DNA of 64,000 bases, from assembly GCF_006715635.1 (NCBI RefSeq), contig NZ_VFNP01000001.1, positions 310,001-374,000 of the forward strand, given 5' to 3'. Both the position numbers and the translations under genes were made by a program. This DNA is from Streptomyces sp. SLBN-118. GTDB taxonomy: Bacteria > Actinomycetota > Actinomycetes > Streptomycetales > Streptomycetaceae. The notes under the pieces are model-generated. The model did no database searches. It was not told the origin of the DNA and worked only from the letters and a program-made list of their open reading frames with translations. Below, piece by piece: positions 51,280-60,221 of this stretch (within the stretch, counting starts at the first letter, position 1; each line of letters opens with the position of its first letter).

Positions 51280-51776
51280 TCGGCCCTCCCGTGGGGAGCC
51301 GGGAGGGACGGCTGGCCCCCGCTCGCCACAGGCGAGCGGGGTGCGCACAGCATGCACCTGATTCAGCCATTGCGGTAGAGGAGAGACCGGAAACCGTCAT
51401 CGGCTGTCTGCTGGCGTTCGGCGCATGAGTCACGCCTGACGCGGCGCGTGCGGCCGCTGCCTGGTGCGCAGCGAGCGCCTGCGGGAAGTGGTGGACGCCA
51501 TCTCCCGTGTCGCTATGCGCGGGCGCGCGGCACTGGCATCGCCGGGGCTCGTCGGCGATGCCGCACAGGATCTCGCATCAAGGTGGCCTGGGACGCCTCC
51601 GTACACCGCCCTCGCGACCCACCGCAGTGGAGCGAGATACCGGTACGGCCAGAAACAGGGCCGCCCGTGGCCGTCCCGGCGCTGGGCGGTAGCCTGATCG
51701 CAGCGTCCGCCACCAGCCCGCGCTGCGGTTTCCGTATCCCATTGCGCACCACCCTCACGCAGGAGGATGTTCCGCC
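51280..51776. other. Intergenic stretch without a recognisable gene
   Basis: A plus-strand frame at 51464-51640 (RSERLREVVDAISRVAMRGR) looks mildly coding but has no clear start, end or relative. Nothing else seen. Confidence 0.25.
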
Positions 51777-52556
51777 ATGCACCGCGACCGCAGTATCGCC
51801 GCCTGGATCCGCCGCTACCGGCCGCGGCCGAACGCCTCGGTGCGGCTGGTCTGTTTCCCGCACGCCGGGGGCTCGGCGGTGGTCTTCCACCCCTGGGCAG
51901 CGGCCTTCCACCCGGACGTGGAGATACTCGCCGTCCAGTATCCGGGCCGGCAAGACCGGCTTGCCGAACCGCGCGTCGAGGACCTCCCGGAGCTGGCCAA
52001 ACAGGTGCTGCCGGCTCTGCGGGCCGCGGTCGGCGACGGCCGGTACGCGCTGTTCGGACACAGCATGGGCGCCACCCTCGCATTCGAGGTGGCCCGGCGG
52101 CTGGAGGCCGAAGGCGACGGCCCCGAGCTGCTGGTTGCATCGGCTCGTCGAGCCCCCTCCCGACAACGCGCCGTGCTGGTACACCAGCTTGGCGACGCCG
52201 ATCTGACCACGCACATTGCCGAGCTGAGCGCCACCAACAGCCGTCTGATGCAAGACCCCCGGGCGAGGGACATGATCCTCCCGACCGTCCGCAGCGATCT
52301 GCGGGCGATCGAGACGTACCGCTGCCCACCGGGCCTCGCGCTGCGCACGCCCATCCTGACGATCATCGGAGACAACGACCGCTGGACCACGCTCGAGGAG
52401 GCGGAGGCCTGGGCCAGGCACACGCGGGGTGGCTTCGAGCTGCGTGTGTTGCCCGGCGGGCACTTCTATCTGGACGAGCAGGAGGCTCAGGTGCGCCAAC
52501 TGGTCTCCGCGCGCCTCCGCTGCGAAGCATCGCCGGTTGATCCGGCAGTACGTTGA
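51777..52556 (+). CDS. Type II thioesterase (RifR/GrsT family)
   Basis: A 259-residue alpha/beta hydrolase of the editing thioesterase type, which removes stalled or wrong acyl groups from PKS/NRPS carrier proteins. LVCFPHAGGSAVVFHPWAAA (oxyanion strand), LFGHSMGATLAFEVARRLEA (nucleophile Ser in GHSMG), a conserved Asp in ILTIIGDNDRWTT and catalytic His in LPGGHFYLDEQE. ATG at 51777 follows AGGAGGATGTTCCGCC. No PKS, NRPS or carrier-protein gene is in the window, so it is an orphan; its partner may be elsewhere or lost. Confidence 0.92.
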   Translation: MHRDRSIAAWIRRYRPRPNASVRLVCFPHAGGSAVVFHPWAAAFHPDVEILAVQYPGRQDRLAEPRVEDLPELAKQVLPALRAAVGDGRYALFGHSMGATLAFEVARRLEAEGDGPELLVASARRAPSRQRAVLVHQLGDADLTTHIAELSATNSRLMQDPRARDMILPTVRSDLRAIETYRCPPGLALRTPILTIIGDNDRWTTLEEAEAWARHTRGGFELRVLPGGHFYLDEQEAQVRQLVSARLRCEASPVDPAVR

Positions 52557-52924
52557 CGTTTGCGGCAACTGGCACGCTGGCTGCGGGCCCCGGCTCCACC
52601 GACCCCGACCTCGGCCCGGGCGACGTCCGGTGAACGTGTGCCTGGCCGACCCGGAGGACCGCGAGTTCTGCGTCCTCGTCCCATCCTGACGCGGAGCATT
52701 GACGACACCCCGACACGTGAGCCTTGTGTGCTCGTGCGCCATGACTCCGGGTGGCGGGCTGCGGCGCCTCGGTCGATTCGGGCGGCAAGAGCTTGCGTGT
52801 CGGGGCGAGATCAGCTCGCTCGCCGACATCAGCACTCAACTCTCCAACTGAAGCGCCAAGTGCCGGAGATCAGCTCTGCGCTCCGGGGGACCTCGTTGGG
52901 TCGAGTTACTTGGCGACCAGCAGG
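52557..52924. other. Gap with a tiny VOC-like C-terminal fragment
   Basis: At about 52629-52688 a plus-strand frame ends VNVCLADPEDREFCVLVPS and a stop, which resembles the C-terminus of VOC proteins (LADPEGNEFCVL). Only about 20 residues remain. No other gene is apparent. Confidence 0.35.
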
Positions 52925-53488
52925 CTAGCGCGCCACGCGGTAGCGGAGGTAGACGACTCTCGAGCTGAAGGTGCGGGTCTCGACGAGTTCGAGATCCACC
53001 CGGCGCTCGCGCTGGGGAAAGAATGGAATGCCACCGCCAACCAGCACCGGGTGGACCACCGCCCGGTACTCGTCGATCAGACCCAACGCCGCCGCCTCAG
53101 CGGCGAGAGTCGCGCCGCCGATCGCGATGTCGCCCTCACCCGGCTCGGCTCGCAACCGCTCGATCTCCTCCGCCAGGCCGCCGGAGGCCAGGCGGGCATT
53201 GCCCTGCACCGCCAACAGCGTGGTGGAAAACACCACCTTCGGGAGCGGCTTCCAGATCGCGGCCCACTCGAGCTCTGAGTCGTCGAGCGACGGATCCTGG
53301 TCGGCGGTCTCCCAGTACAGCATCGTCTCGTACAGCCGCCGCCCCAACAGGTGAACGCCGACCTCTCGAATCTCGTCGATCCAGAAGCGAAAGACCTCCT
53401 CGTCGGGCGCCGTCCAGCCGAAGTCGCCGTCCGGCCCGACGATGTAACCGTCGAGTGAAACGTTCATCGAATAGGTCACGCTGCGCAT
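52925..53488 (-). CDS. RibD C-terminal/dihydrofolate reductase-like protein
   Basis: A 187-residue NADPH-dependent reductase fold: MRSVTYSMNVSLDGYIVGPD, LLGRRLYETMLYWETADQDP, KVVFSTTLLAVQGNARLASG, GEGDIAIGGATLAAEAAALG and IDEYRAVVHPVLVGGGIPFF. This is the small YyaP/YwjB-like group of RibD-C proteins; substrate unknown. The frame is open to 53578, but ATG 53488 has GGAGGACTACTG directly upstream. It is a single-gene unit. Confidence 0.9.
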   Translation of the reverse strand: MRSVTYSMNVSLDGYIVGPDGDFGWTAPDEEVFRFWIDEIREVGVHLLGRRLYETMLYWETADQDPSLDDSELEWAAIWKPLPKVVFSTTLLAVQGNARLASGGLAEEIERLRAEPGEGDIAIGGATLAAEAAALGLIDEYRAVVHPVLVGGGIPFFPQRERRVDLELVETRTFSSRVVYLRYRVAR

Positions 53489-53862
53489 CAGTAGTCCTCC
53501 GGGTGACGGGATCGACAGTACGACCGCCGGACGCCGCAAGACTGATCGCGACTCGCGGGATCCCCTGGGCCGAGTCACTTCAAGAAATCATTTAGTTGAG
53601 AAAACCTCACTCGCAACTCGCGGCTGGTTGCAACAAGCGTGACCACTTGGTGCCATCAAGCGAATCCCGTCGACCAGAAACCGCCGACTCACCCCGCCCC
53701 GCTGCTTCCAACCATCGTGTCCAGGCTCGCTGGACCTCGAAACCCCAGGGCCTCGTCCCGCCGGAGCGTGACGAGGCCCTCGTCGCGGCGGAGCCGTCCC
53801 CCGTGGAGGTGTCCCCTCCCCGCGTTACCGTCGCAAGTCCTCCGCAGAAGATTTCGGGGCCG
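53489..53862. other. Gap without recognised gene
   Basis: An A/T-richer patch at 53576-53612 may be the promoter of the minus-strand reductase gene. The inverted repeat GGGCCTCGTCCCGCC...GACGAGGCCC (about 53749-53781) could form a hairpin between the neighbours. Nothing coding seen. Confidence 0.3.
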
Positions 53863-54321
53863 TCATCCGTAGGAGACGTAGCAGTTGACCCCGTCGGACT
53901 CCCGGTAACAGTGCGCGTTCTCGTTGTCGCGGATCTTGGTGTAGACGTTCGCACCGATGCGGTGCCACGTGCCGTGCATGTTGAGCCAGTAGCTCTCGTA
54001 CTGGAGCGTGAAGGCGTCGGTGTCGTTCCAGACGGTCCAGCTGTAGGTGCGGCCGTTCATGCTGGCGGTCTTGCAGTTGCCGCCGCCGTTGACGTACTTG
54101 CTGCCGTCGTTTCCTCCGTTCCAGTTCCAGATCGAACAGTTGCTGCCGAAGCCCACGTTGTGATCCCGGATGTCCTTGGCGATCACGAGGTTCTGGATGC
54201 TGTCGTGGCGGATCACATCCCCGCCGACGACGGCGTGGGCCGGGCCGGCGGTTGTCAGGAGCAGGGCCGATCCTGCCGCCACTGTTACGGCGGCACCCCG
54301 GACTGCTGCGCGCATGCTCAT
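53863..54321 (-). CDS. Small secreted protein with disulfide-type cysteines
   Basis: A 152-residue exported protein: signal peptide (VRGAAVTVAAGSALLLTTAG, cleavage near PAHA-VVGG), then a Trp/Tyr/Asn-rich mature domain with four cysteines: GFGSNCSIWNWNGGNDGS, GGGNCKTASMNGRTYSW, and ENAHCYRESDGVNCYVSYG. Pattern and size suggest a beta-rich, disulfide-bonded extracellular protein; I do not recognise the family. ATG at 54321 follows GGGGGGAAG at about eight bases. It is a single-gene unit. Confidence 0.8.
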   Translation of the reverse strand: MSMRAAVRGAAVTVAAGSALLLTTAGPAHAVVGGDVIRHDSIQNLVIAKDIRDHNVGFGSNCSIWNWNGGNDGSKYVNGGGNCKTASMNGRTYSWTVWNDTDAFTLQYESYWLNMHGTWHRIGANVYTKIRDNENAHCYRESDGVNCYVSYG

Positions 54322-54794
54322 AGTGTGCTTCCCCCCTGGTGTCGCGTGCGGGACGCTGCGGATGGGTGGTCGGGCCGCGGTGGAGTACGCCGGTCTCGCT
54401 GGTCTCGGCTACGGCTCGGCCGGGGCCCGATACTTGCAGCCTCCGGCGCCGCGGCACCACGAAGGCACGGGAAGTTGGAACGCCTGAAACGCCAACCGCG
54501 CCTCACGCTGGGGGAATCCGGGACGCTGGAACACCCGGAACCCGGCGGATGCACGCCCTCGCGCTGCCGAGGGCGGTCGGCAGGCGGCATATCCGCGGGC
54601 CGCGTGTGAACTTGCCGGGCGGGCCGGGCTCGGTGATGGGACGGGACGGGACGGAGATGCGACCAGGCATGAGGCCACCGCGTCATCCGAGAGCACGCGG
54701 CCCGTGTCGCACGCCGCTGTGCCCGCTGTGCCCGCTGTGCACCGGCAGCGAAAGTCGCGTGCCGGTTGACGGAGCACGGTGATAGACAGCCGGT
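54322..54794. other. Gap between divergent genes, nothing recognised
   Basis: 473 bases between a minus-strand secreted protein and a plus-strand gene. Only GC-driven open frames. A triple short tandem repeat of TGTGCCCGC type occurs at about 54719-54740. No clear operator seen. Confidence 0.3.
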
Positions 54795-55606
54795 GTGGAA
54801 ATGACTCTGGAGTTCTCCGTCCTGCTGCAGTTGATCGACGAACGGTCGGTCGCGTTCCGGGGCGCGGTCACCTCCGCGCCCAGCCTCGACGTGCAGGTGC
54901 CGACCTGCCCCGAGTGGACGTTGTTCGATCTGGTGCAACATCTGGGCGGGGTGCACCGCTTCTGGGCCACCACCGTCGCTGCAGGGCCTGCCGACGCTCC
55001 CCCGGCCGAGACCGCGTCGGAGGGCGCACCGGTTGTGCCCCAGGAGCGCGAGGCCCTGCTCGCCTGGTCGGCCGAGTCGACGAAGCAGTTGCTGAACGCA
55101 CTGCGCCAGGCCGGCCCGGGTCGCGGTTGCTGGACGTGGTGGGGTCCGTCGGAGTCGCCGCAGACCTCCCGTGCCGTCGCCCGGCACCAACTCCAGGAGA
55201 TCGCGGTGCACACCTACGACGCCCAGATCACCCTGGGCTCCCCGCAGCCGCTGCCGGAGGAAGCGGCACTCGACGGTGTCGACGAGTTCCTGTCCACCTG
55301 CTGCGCATGGACAAGCGCCTGGCCGCACAAGCCCGCTGCCGTCGACTTCCACGCCACCGGGGACGCTCCTGGCGGCTCTCGCTTGCCGCCGACGGCGCAC
55401 GGACCACCCGACTCCCCACGCCCGGCACAAGGCCCGCCACCGCTGCCGGCAGTAACCCGGCCCCGGAGTCCGCCGCCGCCTCCGCCAGGGGCACGGCCAG
55501 TGCGCTGGTCCTCGCCCTGTACGGCCGAATTCCGGTGGACTCCCTGAAGCTCGACGGCGACCGACATCTCTTCGACCTGCTCCAGGCCTGGGAGCCGGAG
55601 GAGTAG
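54795..55606 (+). pseudogene. Maleylpyruvate isomerase-family (mycothiol-dependent) protein with frameshift
   Basis: Start frame (GTG 54795 or ATG 54801) encodes a DinB/MDMPI-like domain: PSLDVQVPTCPEWTLFDLVQ, HLGGVHRFWATTVAAG, AVARHQLQEIAVHTYDAQIT, PEEAALDGVDEFLSTCC. At about 55358, in a run of four G, the frame is lost; the next frame continues sensibly (RSWRLSLAADGARTTRLPTP, ALVLALYGRIPVDSLKLDGD, LFDLLQAWEPEE) to TAG at 55606. One extra G would restore a protein of about 270 residues, so this is a single-base deletion or a homopolymer error. Confidence 0.82.
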
Positions 55607-56093
55607 GACATGACGATGCGTCACCTCGTGCGCCCCGAGGGCATGATTTGCGCGAACGGCTACCTGCGCTCGACCGCCCCGCCGGACGTTGCCCAAGTCC
55701 GGAGCCGTGGGCGACGCCGCCTCGGACGATCACCAGTTTGATACCGCGCTCCACGGCAGGCGACGGTACCGAGGGGGGCGCGGACTACTACTCGTAGAGG
55801 CTCTGGCCGCGGTGGGCTGGAGCTACCGCTAGGGCTGGCACGCGAGCAATGCCGCCACATGCTCGCTGAAGTCCTCCTGGGGCGTGAAGAAAGGCGAGTT
55901 CAGCATCGACGACCTGCTTCTGACGGCGACCGCAATAGGCGGTCTCGGTGTCCAGGTCGCCCAGTGGTTGGGACCTGCCCTCGACCGCACGCGCGAACAA
56001 GTCGCCGATCGGCACGCACCGTTCGCCCTGCGCATGGTCGTCGCCGACAGATGAACGCCCGCCCCCCGTCCACCTCTGCGCCGAGGAGCAACC
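55607..56093. other. Gap without recognised gene
   Basis: A minus-strand frame over 55829-56113 contains MLNSPFFTPQEDFSEHVAAL near its end and looks mildly coding, but no start, partner or family is evident. Otherwise nothing seen. Confidence 0.25.
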
Positions 56094-56339
56094 ATGCGAC
56101 CGGCCGTCGTCACCCGTCACGGCGCCGTTCGTGGCATCACCGGCCGGCACGGCACCACCGGTTTCAAGAATATCCCTTACGCCTCATCGCCGACCGGGCC
56201 GCTCCGCTTCGCCTCACCTCGCCCACCAGCCGCATGGAACGGGAAACGCGCCGACGCCTACGGCCCCACCGCCCCCAAGCATCCCTTCGCTCCCCCGCTG
56301 GACCGTCTCATCCCCGAGGCCGACCCGCACCTGCCGTAG
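56094..56339 (+). pseudogene. N-terminal fragment of a type-B carboxylesterase
   Basis: ATG at 56094 follows GAGGAGCAACC. The 81 residues PAVVTRHGAVRGITGRHGTT, GFKNIPYASSPTGPLRFASP and AYGPTAPKHPFAPPLDRLIP match the start of para-nitrobenzyl-esterase-like carboxylesterases (usually about 500 residues). The frame stops where relatives continue with EDCLNLNVWTP, so catalytic Ser, Glu and His are all lost. The sequence downstream belongs to another gene. Confidence 0.75.
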
Positions 56340-56427
56340 CCCCCTCACGAAACTCGCCGCTCGTGGGTACGGCCGTGCCCGACCCATGGCAGCATGGCGG
56401 CAATGGCGGGCTGTTCCGGGGGATTTC

Positions 56428-56964
56428 ATGACTGTCATCATCGGCCTGGTCGGGGTGGTGCTGGGCGGCCTGATCGGCGCCGTGACCAGCTACGTGACCA
56501 ATCGCTCCAGCATGCTCATCGAGCTGGAGCACTCCTACGACGTGGCCCTGCGGGACAAGCGGCTGGAGCGCTACCAGGTGCTGTTCCACCTCTCCGAGTG
56601 CATCCCGCGGCGCTGGCGGCCCGGCACCGAACCGACGCGGGCACGCCTGCTGGAGTTCTGGAACACCTTCCACGACTGGTACTTCGGGCCGGACGCAGGC
56701 GGCATGTTCCTGACCAAGACCGCGAAAGCCTGCTACCTGAACCTGCAGAACGCCCTGATCGACGTGGCCCGCGAGGACACGACCGGGACACCTTCCGCCG
56801 AGCCGCTCACCGAAGCGGAGTCGCGGCTACTGCGAAGTCTCGCCAGCGAACTGCGTCACCAGCTCGCCGAGGACGTGGGCGCCTCACATCCGCCCCGGCT
56901 GCGCTGGTCCCGCGTGGACAAGACCGTGGAAGGACCGGAGCCGACCACGATCCCTGTCCCGTGA
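56428..56964 (+). CDS. Membrane-anchored protein of unknown function
   Basis: A 178-residue protein with an N-terminal Gly-rich membrane helix (residues 2-24, VIIGLVGVVLGGLIGAVTSY) and a soluble helical domain: ELEHSYDVALRDKRLERYQV, LFHLSECIPRRWRPGTEPTR, FHDWYFGPDAGGMFLTKTAK. This general plan resembles the protein at 34783-35328, but the sequences are not obviously related. ATG at 56428 follows GGGGGATTTC. Function unknown. Confidence 0.75.
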   Translation: MTVIIGLVGVVLGGLIGAVTSYVTNRSSMLIELEHSYDVALRDKRLERYQVLFHLSECIPRRWRPGTEPTRARLLEFWNTFHDWYFGPDAGGMFLTKTAKACYLNLQNALIDVAREDTTGTPSAEPLTEAESRLLRSLASELRHQLAEDVGASHPPRLRWSRVDKTVEGPEPTTIPVP

Positions 56965-57560
56965 CGCCGCAGTTGCCGGTGACGACCCTGGACCGGTGCG
57001 ACTGCCTCTGACGTGGTGCGCCGGTGGGTGGGGCGCTGTGCCCTTCGCCTGCACGGCAGGGAAGTTACGCAGGCGGGTGGCCTCGGGCTTGAGCGCGGCG
57101 CGGACGGCGTCTCCGCGGGAGGCAACCACACGTCACACTGGGCGAGTTCACCCGGCTCATTGCCGGTCCGTGACACCGGTCCCTGGCTCGACAGACCGGC
57201 CTCAGCTCAAGCGGCCAGGACCGGGCGGCCCGCAGCCGGCCCCGTACGCACCCAAGTGCCCAGGCAGGGCTACGCGAGCAGCAGCTGGCAGATCGGGCTG
57301 TCTGATCCGGAGGCAGCCACGGATCTTCTGGACCTCGGGGCGCGCGATCGGGTACGAACTCGGCGGAGGCCCGGCTGACCCACCAGCCCACATGGCCGCG
57401 GGTCGGCGCTGAAGCCGTCCTCAGACTCCGTGTTCTGACAGACAACGGCGGTTTCCAAGAGAGAGTCTGGGGCCGACAGCTCGCCCGTGAACGCCTGTAT
57501 CCCCACCCACGAGCTCCGATACCAACTCACGACCTGACCTCGATCTTCGGGCAGCGCAGG
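56965..57560. other. Gap without recognised gene
   Basis: About 600 bases with only GC-driven frames on both strands. No repeats, RNA gene or transposase motif recognised. Confidence 0.3.
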
Positions 57561-57692
57561 CTACGCCCGTCGTGGGTTCACCCGGCAGTTGGTGTGGAGG
57601 TACCCGGCGGGGCCGTTCGTGAAGTCGTAGATCGCGACCGTCCGGGCGTCCTCCAAGGAATCTGCCGGGCGGATCAGGAACCTCAAGGGCAT
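57561..57692 (-). CDS. Possible 43-residue small protein or C-terminal fragment
   Basis: The frame from ATG 57692 to TAG 57561 reads MPLRFLIRPADSLEDARTVA, then IYDFTNGPAGYLHTNCRVNP, and looks more like real protein than a random frame. It may be the tail of a larger lost gene or a small peptide. No ribosome site is evident and no family is recognised. Confidence 0.3.
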   Translation of the reverse strand: MPLRFLIRPADSLEDARTVAIYDFTNGPAGYLHTNCRVNPRRA

Positions 57693-57804
57693 GGAACTAG
57701 ATGATCAATTCCCAGGGATGCCTGCGGAGGGTGCGGGGTGGGCGGCGGCCGAAGCCACCGTGAGACGGTCAGGCGGCGGGCTGCCGACCCGTGGCGGCGG
57801 GCGG

Positions 57805-58194
57805 TCAGGCGTCAGGGTCGACTTCGGGGTGCGTGAACCGCACGGGCTTGCCCAGCGACCGGGCGTAGGCGATTTCGGCTCGGGTGCTGTCTCCGATGTA
57901 GTCGCCGACTACGAGCACCTCATCAGCGAGCCGGATCTTCGCCCGGTGCAGATCGTCGAGTCGAACCTTCAGCGCCTCGGCCTCGACGGGATCGGACCAG
58001 AGTTCGTGCGGCGACTTCATGTCACAGCCCGGTTTGACGACAATCTTTCCGGCTTTGGTCTCCCGCAGATCGGCCTCGTTCATCTCGGTCATGAAGCGGG
58101 TGGAGCCGCAGATCACGACGATACGCGGGAGGCTCAACAGCTTCTTCGCGTCGGCGAGCTTCTCCTCGGGGGTGAGCAGTTGCGGGTATGACAC
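57805..58194 (-). CDS. Nucleoside 2-deoxyribosyltransferase-like protein
   Basis: The 129-residue protein has a Rossmann-like core: LPRIVVICGSTRFMTEMNEA (CGSTRF), VVKPGCDMKSPHELWSDPVE, HRAKIRLADEVLVVGDYIGD (DEVLVV) and STRAEIAYARSLGKPVRFTH (E-I-x-YA). These are the motifs of nucleoside 2-deoxyribosyltransferase-like and DUF4406 proteins, which often come from phages and act in nucleotide salvage. GTG at 58194 is preceded by AGGAGGAACCA. The open frame upstream overlaps an IS remnant and is ignored. Confidence 0.85.
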   Translation of the reverse strand: MSYPQLLTPEEKLADAKKLLSLPRIVVICGSTRFMTEMNEADLRETKAGKIVVKPGCDMKSPHELWSDPVEAEALKVRLDDLHRAKIRLADEVLVVGDYIGDSTRAEIAYARSLGKPVRFTHPEVDPDA

Positions 58195-58264
58195 TGGTTC
58201 CTCCTGGTGGCGTGGTCCAAGGGGTGCCTGCGGAGACGAGAACGAGGGTGTCCAAGATCGTTTT

Positions 58265-58415
58265 GTGACGAACGACGTGGACACCCTCGCGACAGCACTC
58301 TATGCGACGACCGACGACCTGCTGAAGGAGCATCCCGACGTGGCGCCGTGACGCCCGCCGGTCGGCATTACGCCCCGCCTGCGCGATGCCGAACTGGTCA
58401 CCCTCGCCACGCTGC
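58265..58415 (+). pseudogene. IS982-family transposase N-terminal remnant
   Basis: GTG at 58265 gives VTNDVDTLATALYATTDDLL then KEHPDVAP and a TGA; the same frame continues RPPVGITPRLRDAELVTLAT. IS982 transposases begin MTNDLDTLLTALYVKIDD...L.DAELV.LAVMQALLG, so this is the first 50 residues, with TGG changed to TGA after DVAP. It ends at about 58415, exactly where the minus-strand LysR fragment begins. No catalytic domain or terminal repeats were found. Confidence 0.65.
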
Positions 58416-58831
58416 AGAGCTCGACACCGGACACCTCGAAGGCGACCTCGCGCCGCAGACCGACCGCCGCGAACGCCTGGTCCGGCTGGGCACGAGCGGC
58501 GCTGCCGTCGGCGAAATCCACAAACACCTCTTCGGCGAGGGAGCGGAGATCCACCTCGTGTTCCGTGGCCAGCGGGTGGCCCGGGGCGACTACCGCGAAA
58601 TGCCGCCCGTGGTCCCAAGGACTGGCGGGCAGCAGGCAGGAACGCCTGCCCGGCGGTGGTCAGCCGCACCCGGCGGCTGGTCCGATCGAACAGCCGGGCG
58701 CCCAGCTCCTTCTCCAGCCGGGCCACTTGGTGGCTGAGCGCGGACTGGACGATGTGGCGCTGCTCGGCGGCGCGGGTGAAGCTGGCGGTCTCCGCCACGG
58801 CGAGGACATAACCCATCTGCTGAAGATCCAT
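58412..58831 (-). pseudogene. LysR-family regulator, internally deleted and truncated
   Basis: ATG at 58831 opens a LysR HTH: MDLQQMGYVLAVAETASFTR, QSALSHQVARLEKELGARLF, DRTSRRVRLTTAGQAFLPAA. At about 58622 the frame is lost; the next recognisable part, in another frame, is DHGRHFAVVAPGHPLATEHE, then VDLRSLAEEVFVDFADGSAA and LRREVAFEVSGVELCS, from the effector domain. About 60-70 residues between them are missing, and the C-terminus ends at the IS982 remnant. It is divergent from the VOC gene at 59027, which it probably once controlled. Confidence 0.78.
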
Positions 58832-59026
58832 AGGTCAATCGTGAAACGAGCTGAATCAGATGACAAACATGCGTTGGACCAATGAATGCCGGCTCGGCGA
58901 TGCTCACACCAGGGGCAGGCCACGACAGCCGGTGACCAGCCACCGCAGAACGGCGAGGTCCGGGGCCGCCGGCCCCCCTCGTACCACCATCGGCGCCCCG
59001 GGCGCCCCGACCCCGCGGAGATACCC

Positions 59027-59416
59027 ATGCGCGTGATCGCCTTCGACCATCTCGTCCTCAACGTCGCCGACATCGAGCGTTCGCTCGCCTTCTACACCGG
59101 CTCTCTGGGCCTGCAGCCAGTGCGGGTGGAGGAGTGGCGGGCCGACAAGGTCCCCTTCCCGTCCGTGCGGGTGAGCGCGACCACCATCATCGACCTCGTC
59201 GAGGAGCCCGCCGAGCGACCGGAGGGCTCCAATGTCGACCACATCTGCCTGGTGGTCGAGCCGCTCGACTGGCAGCAGGTCATCGATTCCGGCGTCTTCA
59301 CGGTGCTGGACGGTCCCGACGAGCGCTTCGGCGCCCGGGGCACCGCGGTCTCCCTCTATGTGCAGGACCCGGACGGCAACACTGTGGAACTGCGCTGGTA
59401 TCCGCAGGACGCATAA
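59027..59416 (+). CDS. VOC family protein (glyoxalase-like, virulence-type)
   Basis: The 129-residue VOC protein: MRVIAFDHLVLNVADIERSL, AFYTGSLGLQPVRVEEWRAD, NVDHICLVVEPLDWQQVIDS, GTAVSLYVQDPDGNTVELRW. His8, His71 and Glu124 are positioned as metal ligands. ATG at 59027 follows CGGAGATACCC. It is divergent from a broken LysR gene and followed by a good terminator. Substrate unknown. Confidence 0.9.
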   Translation: MRVIAFDHLVLNVADIERSLAFYTGSLGLQPVRVEEWRADKVPFPSVRVSATTIIDLVEEPAERPEGSNVDHICLVVEPLDWQQVIDSGVFTVLDGPDERFGARGTAVSLYVQDPDGNTVELRWYPQDA

Positions 59417-59468
59417 GAATTTTCCCACGGCGGCCCATTGGTGTCGGCGGTCAGGTAACTATTCATAA

Positions 59469-59511
59469 GTGACCGGGTTTTCATCCGCGCAGGCCCCCCG
59501 GTCACCTTTTT
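59469..59511 (+). terminator. Rho-independent terminator behind the VOC gene
   Basis: Perfect 9-bp arms GTGACCGGG (59469-59477) and CCCGGTCAC (59497-59505), a 19-base loop, then CTTTTTC. The T-run follows the plus-strand arm, 53 bases after the VOC stop. Confidence 0.7.
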
Positions 59512-59571
59512 CGTGGCTCCGCAATGGGGCCTCCGGCCTTCGGGTCCGGCATGACTTCCCCCCCTTGTTGT

Positions 59572-60147
59572 TCATGATCCGGGGGGTGGTGTCACCGGGC
59601 CCGGAGGCATCGACGGACCGCTGATGAGGGGCTTGAGCACCGGCTTCACCCAGCGCTCGCCCCCGGAGCGGGCGCACTGCTTCACCCTGGCCTGACATCT
59701 CTTGCAGACCCGTCCATGGCCGTAGAACTGTTCCAGGCACTGACGACAGGTAAGCCACGTAGCGCGGCAGCGACTGCACTTCACGCTTGTCCCGCGGAAC
59801 TGTTTGCCGCACGGGCATACACGGTCCTGACTGGCACTGCTATCTCCCCCATTGCGGCGCCCCCGATCCCCCAACCCTTGAAGTGCTGGAATTCTGAGAG
59901 GGGATGGTGCTACCGCCTCAATGGCGCCTTCCTGTAGCCGAGTTGGCAGCTCCGCTCCCGGGTTTCTGGAGCCGTGAGCCCGGATCAAGGCCTCGGTAGC
60001 GAGAGGCCGAGCATTCTGCGGGCACCACAGATGCCGGCAGCCGCCGTAGACGTGAAGCCGGAGACTGCGCCGACTGGCCGCGAGATCAGGCAGTTCGGCT
60101 CTTCGTGCCGCACCGTGCGGGACTGTCGCCGGGCCGGCACGCCACAC
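59572..60147 (-). CDS. Zinc-ribbon-like protein, start uncertain
   Basis: In this open frame the last 90 residues carry five C-x2-C pairs: RVCPCGKQFRGTSVKCSRCR, TWLTCRQCLEQFYGHGRVCK and RCQARVKQC. The pattern suggests a zinc-ribbon repeat protein. The first 100 residues of the frame look non-coding and the only ATG is at 60147; a GTG or TTG nearer 59850-59900 is the more probable start. TGA falls at 59572-59574. Treat the 5' end as unknown. Confidence 0.4.
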   Translation of the reverse strand: MWRAGPATVPHGAARRAELPDLAASRRSLRLHVYGGCRHLWCPQNARPLATEALIRAHGSRNPGAELPTRLQEGAIEAVAPSPLRIPALQGLGDRGRRNGGDSSASQDRVCPCGKQFRGTSVKCSRCRATWLTCRQCLEQFYGHGRVCKRCQARVKQCARSGGERWVKPVLKPLISGPSMPPGPVTPPPGS

Positions 60148-60221
60148 GGTTCGCCCTCGCCCTGTCCTGGCCCACCGTTGCAGGCCGTGTCTGCGGCGCC
60201 CGCCGGTCCGAAGAGGGGGGT

